From contig PWUP01000051.1 of the NCBI GenBank assembly GCA_003562535.1, positions 1-10,759 on the forward strand: DNA of 10,759 nucleotides, written 5' to 3'. Position 1 is the stretch's first letter. Every line of letters starts with the position of its first letter. Both the position numbers and the translations under genes were made by a program. Origin of the DNA: Gammaproteobacteria bacterium (lineage in GTDB: Bacteria; Pseudomonadota; Gammaproteobacteria; Competibacterales; Competibacteraceae). This document shows positions 6,978 to 10,759 of this stretch, piece after piece. The notes under the pieces were generated by a model. That model did no database searches and had not been told where the DNA came from. It worked only from the letters and a program-made list of their open reading frames with translations.

Positions 6978-9503
6978 TCAATCAAGTATGGCGTTCTTCA
7001 GTTCTTTTTTCGCCCAAACAACGCGGGTTTGGGGATCGCTGACCCGTATTTCCACGACAGAACCATCAAAGTCCGGCCCAATCAATACCGGAACGGGCGT
7101 CTCCTTGTCGGCCAGCAACGTAACTTCTCGCGTTCTTTCATTGCGGGCCTCGCAGTCTGCCGCTTCACCCACCAATTTAGCCTTCGCCCCTTTTCCGTCA
7201 TATACTTCAATTAATACTTGCTCGGTTTTCTTAAATATGTTTCCCTCCAGATATAATTGCAAACCAATAACACGGCTGGTAAACTGGTCGGAACGGTAGC
7301 GAACCTCGATTTTTGGCTTTCCTGTACAAATCTCCCTTTCGCCAGCAGCCCGCAGGACAACAACAGGAAGCACCGCCTCGGGAAGGCTCAACCCCCCGTG
7401 GAAATAACCCAACCCTCCTGCAAATACTTTATAGCCGGCAGGCAGGCAAATGTCTTCAACATTTTCTTTTATTCCAAGATGCTCCCCTTTAAACGTTACC
7501 GTCCCGGATCCGGAAGCTAGACCCGTTCCCAAGCGGCATCTGCGTTTGCGTTTAATCCATATACCTACAGGCTCCTCCACAATGTCCCCGGGCAATATTT
7601 CCGGAAACATCATGTGTCCGTGATCGGCAGATACCACGATGTAAGAATAACCGACTGATACCAATCTCTTTACAACTGCCGCGATGTCTCCCACAATATC
7701 GGAAAGATGCTTGCGGGCACGCCAGCCGCCCAAATTCTCGGCAATTTGGTCCGGGTCCTGGGTCCTGACAACCAGCAAGTCCACGGCTTTCATCTTTTCC
7801 TCATGTTTGTGGAAATTTCCAAGCAGATCGTCCAAGGTAAGATCCAATACACGGTCACCGTAGGTATCTTCCAAGAGCTTCATACGATCGGAAGAATTCG
7901 CTAACAGTCGTGAACCCAGAGCCGGAACTAGCTTATCTTCTTTTTCCAGCCAACAAAGCATGCCGTCGACACCAGGGAGCAACGCGGCCATGCCGAAATC
8001 GGTGACTGTGGGCACAACCCCGGCGGCACAGTCCAATTTTATTTCCCCGGCATCAGCCAGCGTGTCGCCCAGGTCCTCGCCCATTTCGAACCGTAGGGAA
8101 TCTACTAAAAAAAAGGCTGTTTTCTCTCTTTGTTCCATGGCAGGCGTTACATATTCATCAAAGATACGGGTTTGGCGCAACACACCTTCCGGAGGCCAGC
8201 CATGCCTTTTTACCGCTGTCAGAAACCGTTCTTGGATTTGTAAAACCACATCGCGGTAACTGTTTCTACACTGTATCGCAACCTCGGACAGAACCTCATG
8301 ACCAACGCAGGCGGTGAATGCATTTTCAAACAAGCGTTGTTCCCTGTCTAACAAGGACCAATCGGCAACATACGCTTTTACCATTTCTTCCGGAGTTGGG
8401 ACATTATCGTCCAAGCCTTCTTTTATTCTTTTTGCCGTAACCATTAGGGCTACGGCTCGCTCCAACGCAGTCCAATCGGTAGCCCGTTGCGGGTCACGTC
8501 GCCAAACAGAATTCTTTCGATCTTTAATCAGAAAGGAGGCTCCGTCCAAGTTTTCATCGGCCGCGTAAGCAGCTGCCCACTGCAGCAAACGGCGCTCCTC
8601 AAAAGGAAAGGTATCCCTCCCTGCCGGCAGGAAATCGCCGCCCATAATTTCAGGCAAACGAAGGTGCTTTTCCACTCTCGAAGCAATATCTATATATTTA
8701 CCCTGCAAAACCAGATCTGAACGCATCCGGTCACATGCCAATTGAATTGTTTCCACCGACTCCGGCCCAGCGCATGGCACGGCCGCAAGCTCTCCTGGCA
8801 CCACGTCCAAACCGTAAGCAAACTCGCTGTAGAGAACGTACGCGGCGGCCCTCTCCCGGAACGTTTCCCATCCCCCGTGCCGTTCCGGTGGTTTAAAGCC
8901 GATAGACGAATCCAACAGGCGTAACAGCTCCAACGTGCAGCCGGGCATTTTATCCACGGACGCAGCCTTGCTGTCGTCGCACAATGCTAAAGCGATAACC
9001 TCCGCCGGTGTTTCCGTCCCCAACGCTTCATGCAACAACGGGTACCGGTTGCCTTCCTCCAGCCCGTCTAACAAACAGATGTCAGGTTTCCCTTCTTCGA
9101 ACAAACGGGTAACCTCCGCAACCATTTCGGGCATGGCCTGCCTGGCCAGGGATTCCAACTTCTGGTCTTCCGTATCCCCAAAAGCCGCACCCGCCGAAGC
9201 AAACACCTCGAACAGGTCGCGCTGCTTGGCTTCTTCGCCTGCGCCACGCGGGCGGGGGCAGTATATAAGCAGGTTTTGATTGGCTTCCTCATGTTTGCCC
9301 GATTCGTTCATAAGGCGGTACGCCCCGTCCGCTTGGCGACGGGCCCGCAGAGCTGAATCAACGCAGGAAATGACAGCGCATTTCGCCGCTTCAAACCCCT
9401 TGACAAACTCTTTGAAGTCGCCGGTTGCATCATACCAGACTACAATGCGTTTGTCTTCCAAGAGTTCAACCAGTTTTTTATGCAAATACGACGACAGCCT
9501 CAT
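6978..9503 (-). CDS. pglZ: BREX phosphatase-like protein PglZ
   Basis: This is a complete 841-residue PglZ, the core BREX protein of the alkaline phosphatase superfamily and present in all described BREX types. The N-terminal half (to about 450) is mostly helical and variable; it starts with a VVWYD strand typical of the family. The phosphatase domain carries the expected metal-binding positions: Asp468 in LVDSLRFEM, a Thr in VPTVTDF (499-501), Asp627-His628 in VSADHGH, and His702 in YFHGG, followed by SLPEAVLPVVV. The last 120 residues form a beta-rich tail. Its ATG overlaps the pglX stop as ATGA, with GGAGG 7 nt upstream, so translation is probably coupled to PglX. PglZ is thought to work with PglX in methylating or sensing host sites and with BrxC and BrxL in blocking phage. 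No frameshift or lost metal ligand is visible. A run of eight T in the coding strand encodes the Phe-Phe before Asp468. Confidence 0.95.
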   Translation of the reverse strand: MRLSSYLHKKLVELLEDKRIVVWYDATGDFKEFVKGFEAAKCAVISCVDSALRARRQADGAYRLMNESGKHEEANQNLLIYCPRPRGAGEEAKQRDLFEVFASAGAAFGDTEDQKLESLARQAMPEMVAEVTRLFEEGKPDICLLDGLEEGNRYPLLHEALGTETPAEVIALALCDDSKAASVDKMPGCTLELLRLLDSSIGFKPPERHGGWETFRERAAAYVLYSEFAYGLDVVPGELAAVPCAGPESVETIQLACDRMRSDLVLQGKYIDIASRVEKHLRLPEIMGGDFLPAGRDTFPFEERRLLQWAAAYAADENLDGASFLIKDRKNSVWRRDPQRATDWTALERAVALMVTAKRIKEGLDDNVPTPEEMVKAYVADWSLLDREQRLFENAFTACVGHEVLSEVAIQCRNSYRDVVLQIQERFLTAVKRHGWPPEGVLRQTRIFDEYVTPAMEQREKTAFFLVDSLRFEMGEDLGDTLADAGEIKLDCAAGVVPTVTDFGMAALLPGVDGMLCWLEKEDKLVPALGSRLLANSSDRMKLLEDTYGDRVLDLTLDDLLGNFHKHEEKMKAVDLLVVRTQDPDQIAENLGGWRARKHLSDIVGDIAAVVKRLVSVGYSYIVVSADHGHMMFPEILPGDIVEEPVGIWIKRKRRCRLGTGLASGSGTVTFKGEHLGIKENVEDICLPAGYKVFAGGLGYFHGGLSLPEAVLPVVVLRAAGEREICTGKPKIEVRYRSDQFTSRVIGLQLYLEGNIFKKTEQVLIEVYDGKGAKAKLVGEAADCEARNERTREVTLLADKETPVPVLIGPDFDGSVVEIRVSDPQTRVVWAKKELKNAILD

Positions 9504-10759
9504 CTCCCCGCCTCCTTTTTACCGCGGTTGCCTTTTCCTTTGGCAGGCAACTTCTCTTCATAGAGCTCCTCCCGGCCATGGGCTATGGCGATGGAGCAAT
9601 CTTTCCTGCATTTTTCCCCAACCCGCTCGGGCCAAAGTGTGTTCGCGAGATGGGCCCAATCGTAATCCCCCCGCCCCAATTTCTTCCAGCATTCTTCCGT
9701 GTCCCTGGCCCAAGAGCGCAGACGGAAAAGCTTGTGCAGCGGCGCGGCGCTGATGATTACGCCGTCGTTCAAATTGGGGCTGTAGGGAAGGCCCGCGATC
9801 CGCAGCAGTTCCTCCCGTAGCTCCCGCAGTTCCCCCAAGAAAGCACATCCTTCGTTAAGGCGGTCCCGCAAGCTGGCGCCCCGGCCCCCACCTTCCCCTA
9901 TCTCTTTTTCCATGCGAATGATACCCCGTTCGACCTCCGCGATCTTCGGCTCAATATATTTGTTGACCGCAGCGTAGAGGGTCTGGTCGTTTACGCGGTG
10001 ATAATAAAGCCAAACGGTGTAGGAACCTGAGGCGGTGGACAAAGGCCAGTATATGGGCGCCTTGCGCCGGCTCTTGGAATAGCGCTTGAGGTGATCCTGA
10101 AAGAAACCTGCGGGCCTGCGGAAATACTCCCTCAGCTCCGAGACACCGAGGATTTCGCAGGCTTCCTCTTCTATTGCCCGTGCCCGGTCGCCCCACAACA
10201 GCTCCAATACTTCGCGCACGCGACGGACGATATCGTCACGGTGCGGCCCCCCCCCGTAGAAACCGGGATCGTCCACCAAAATGCCGTCCCAGGAGATGCG
10301 AAGAGGGTACTCCTCATCGGAAATAGTGGGGTTTTGAACCGCCCCTTCCGGCGGCAGGGTGCCGGCATCAGGGCGGGCGCGCAACCATTCCTCGCTGACG
10401 ATCCGTCCCGGCTCGGCGGGGAGACCGGCGGGTCCGACCAACATACCCGGGGGGCAGGGTGGGAGGGGGTCAAACGGTTTCTGTAATTCAGGTAGAATTG
10501 AGGGGTTAATAGAAATTCGGATATCCCAACGACCTAAAATACAACCTAGAGCATAACTAAACACATCGTTTTTATTGTCTTCATAGTTTTCTGTTTTTAT
10601 AATTCTTTTATTTATAAATAAATAATTAGAATTTTTGTATAGATTATTAACTTCATTATCACATTCGTTTAAAATATCAATAATTTTCGACCTAACAGGC
10701 AGAATAAAAGGTGAAATAAAAACACGACTAGTTTCATCTTTAATATATAAGCTTCTTGA
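9500..10759 (-). CDS. pglX: PglX-type adenine-specific DNA methyltransferase, C-terminal part (5' end outside window)
   Basis: The frame is open from the window edge at 10759 to the TGA at 9500, giving 419 residues. A GTG at 10564 is internal and should not be taken as the start. The catalytic (N/D)PPY methyltransferase core is not in this window and should lie upstream. The visible part begins with an AT-rich-coded stretch, probably the end of the target-recognition region. Then comes the conserved block FSYALGCILGRWDIR, a Pro-rich linker, YPLRISWDGILVDD, the WGDRA..IE.EACEILGV helix, KRYSKSRRKAPIYWPLS and YYHRVNDQTLYAAVN. The tail holds a charged probable coiled coil of about 50 residues and a Lys/Gly-rich end. 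These blocks are those of large Eco57I-like PglX methyltransferases, which mark host DNA at a non-palindromic site with N6-methyladenine in BREX. The pglX-pglZ-brxL order supports this over a stand-alone type IIG enzyme. Base composition changes sharply near 10490, and a G9 run lies at 10247-10255. Confidence 0.88.
   Translation of the reverse strand, partial: SRSLYIKDETSRVFISPFILPVRSKIIDILNECDNEVNNLYKNSNYLFINKRIIKTENYEDNKNDVFSYALGCILGRWDIRISINPSILPELQKPFDPLPPCPPGMLVGPAGLPAEPGRIVSEEWLRARPDAGTLPPEGAVQNPTISDEEYPLRISWDGILVDDPGFYGGGPHRDDIVRRVREVLELLWGDRARAIEEEACEILGVSELREYFRRPAGFFQDHLKRYSKSRRKAPIYWPLSTASGSYTVWLYYHRVNDQTLYAAVNKYIEPKIAEVERGIIRMEKEIGEGGGRGASLRDRLNEGCAFLGELRELREELLRIAGLPYSPNLNDGVIISAAPLHKLFRLRSWARDTEECWKKLGRGDYDWAHLANTLWPERVGEKCRKDCSIAIAHGREELYEEKLPAKGKGNRGKKEAGR
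9511..9515 (-). promoter_or_regulatory. ribosome binding site of pglZ
   Basis: GGAGG lies inside the last codons of pglX, 7 nt before ATG 9503. Together with the 4-bp ATGA overlap, it supports translational coupling of pglX and pglZ. Confidence 0.7.
10247..10255 (-). repeat. nine-G homopolymer in pglX (possible phase-variation tract)
   Basis: The coding strand carries nine consecutive G, read in frame as Gly-Gly-Gly in FYGGGPH (residues 169-171 of the visible fragment). Loss or gain of one base by slippage would frameshift the last 250 or so residues of PglX. The stretch is in frame in this copy. It is the longest homopolymer noted by eye in the window. Its switching role is inferred. Confidence 0.7.
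10490..10759 (-). other. very AT-rich segment of pglX, likely swapped recognition region
   Basis: Bases 10561-10680 contain about 17-18% G+C by hand count, whereas bases 10381-10440 of the same reading frame are about 70% G+C. The frame stays open across both. The AT-rich part encodes an Asn/Ile/Lys-rich sequence just before the conserved GRWDIR block. That is the position expected for a target-recognition domain, so horizontal exchange of specificity is a plausible cause. Confidence 0.55.

Noticed and set aside
3855..9503. DISARM system, because a cytosine methyltransferase occurs with defence genes
   Set aside because: DISARM needs drmA, drmB and drmC, none of which is here; PglZ and BrxL are BREX markers.
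9280..9820. Two overlapping plus-strand frames of 131-157 codons
   Set aside because: They are shadows of pglZ and pglX in a GC-rich region where stop codons are rare; no family features are visible.
9500..10564. A complete 354-residue gene starting at GTG 10564
   Set aside because: The same frame is open without a stop to 10759, and the upstream residues run straight into the conserved PglX block, so the GTG is an internal valine codon of a longer gene.

Overview
The window looks like part of a defence island from a Gram-positive bacterium, probably a Clostridia or Peptococcaceae-type firmicute. That is inferred from strong purine-rich Shine-Dalgarno sites (AGGAGGT, GGAGG), a probable TTG start, moderate GC and the family flavour of the proteins. 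No taxonomic marker gene is present. Six genes lie head to tail on the minus strand. Spacings run from a 4-bp overlap to 28 nt, so they very likely form one transcript that enters from beyond the right edge and runs leftward.

In transcription order, the first three genes are the 3' part of a BREX (bacteriophage exclusion) locus. They are the C-terminal 419 residues of a PglX-type adenine methyltransferase (10759-9500, cut by the window edge), a complete PglZ alkaline-phosphatase-superfamily protein (9503-6978), and a complete BrxL AAA+/Lon-like ATPase (6966-4936). The order pglX-pglZ-brxL matches a type 1 BREX operon, so brxA, brxB and brxC would be expected beyond the right edge.

The next three genes are not canonical BREX components. 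They are a C5-cytosine DNA methyltransferase (4907-3855), a UvrD-like helicase fused to a PD-(D/E)XK nuclease with a putative four-cysteine iron-sulfur motif (3828-676), and a Vsr-type endonuclease lacking most of the E. coli Vsr zinc ligands (651-250). They follow brxL in the same direction with 24-28 nt gaps. They look like a second modification/nuclease module, either a Dcm-Vsr repair cassette with its own helicase-nuclease or an undescribed restriction module attached to BREX.

The left 249 bases hold no convincing gene. They contain a degenerate array with a 23-bp period that resembles the multiple end repeats of an IS21-like insertion sequence, so the island may abut a mobile-element end.

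The most notable sequence-level signals are in pglX. There is a run of nine G in the coding strand that could allow phase variation, and an abrupt shift from about 17-18% to about 70% GC inside the single reading frame, suggesting a swapped target-recognition segment. By-eye alignment also suggests that the Lon-type Ser-Lys dyad of BrxL is replaced.
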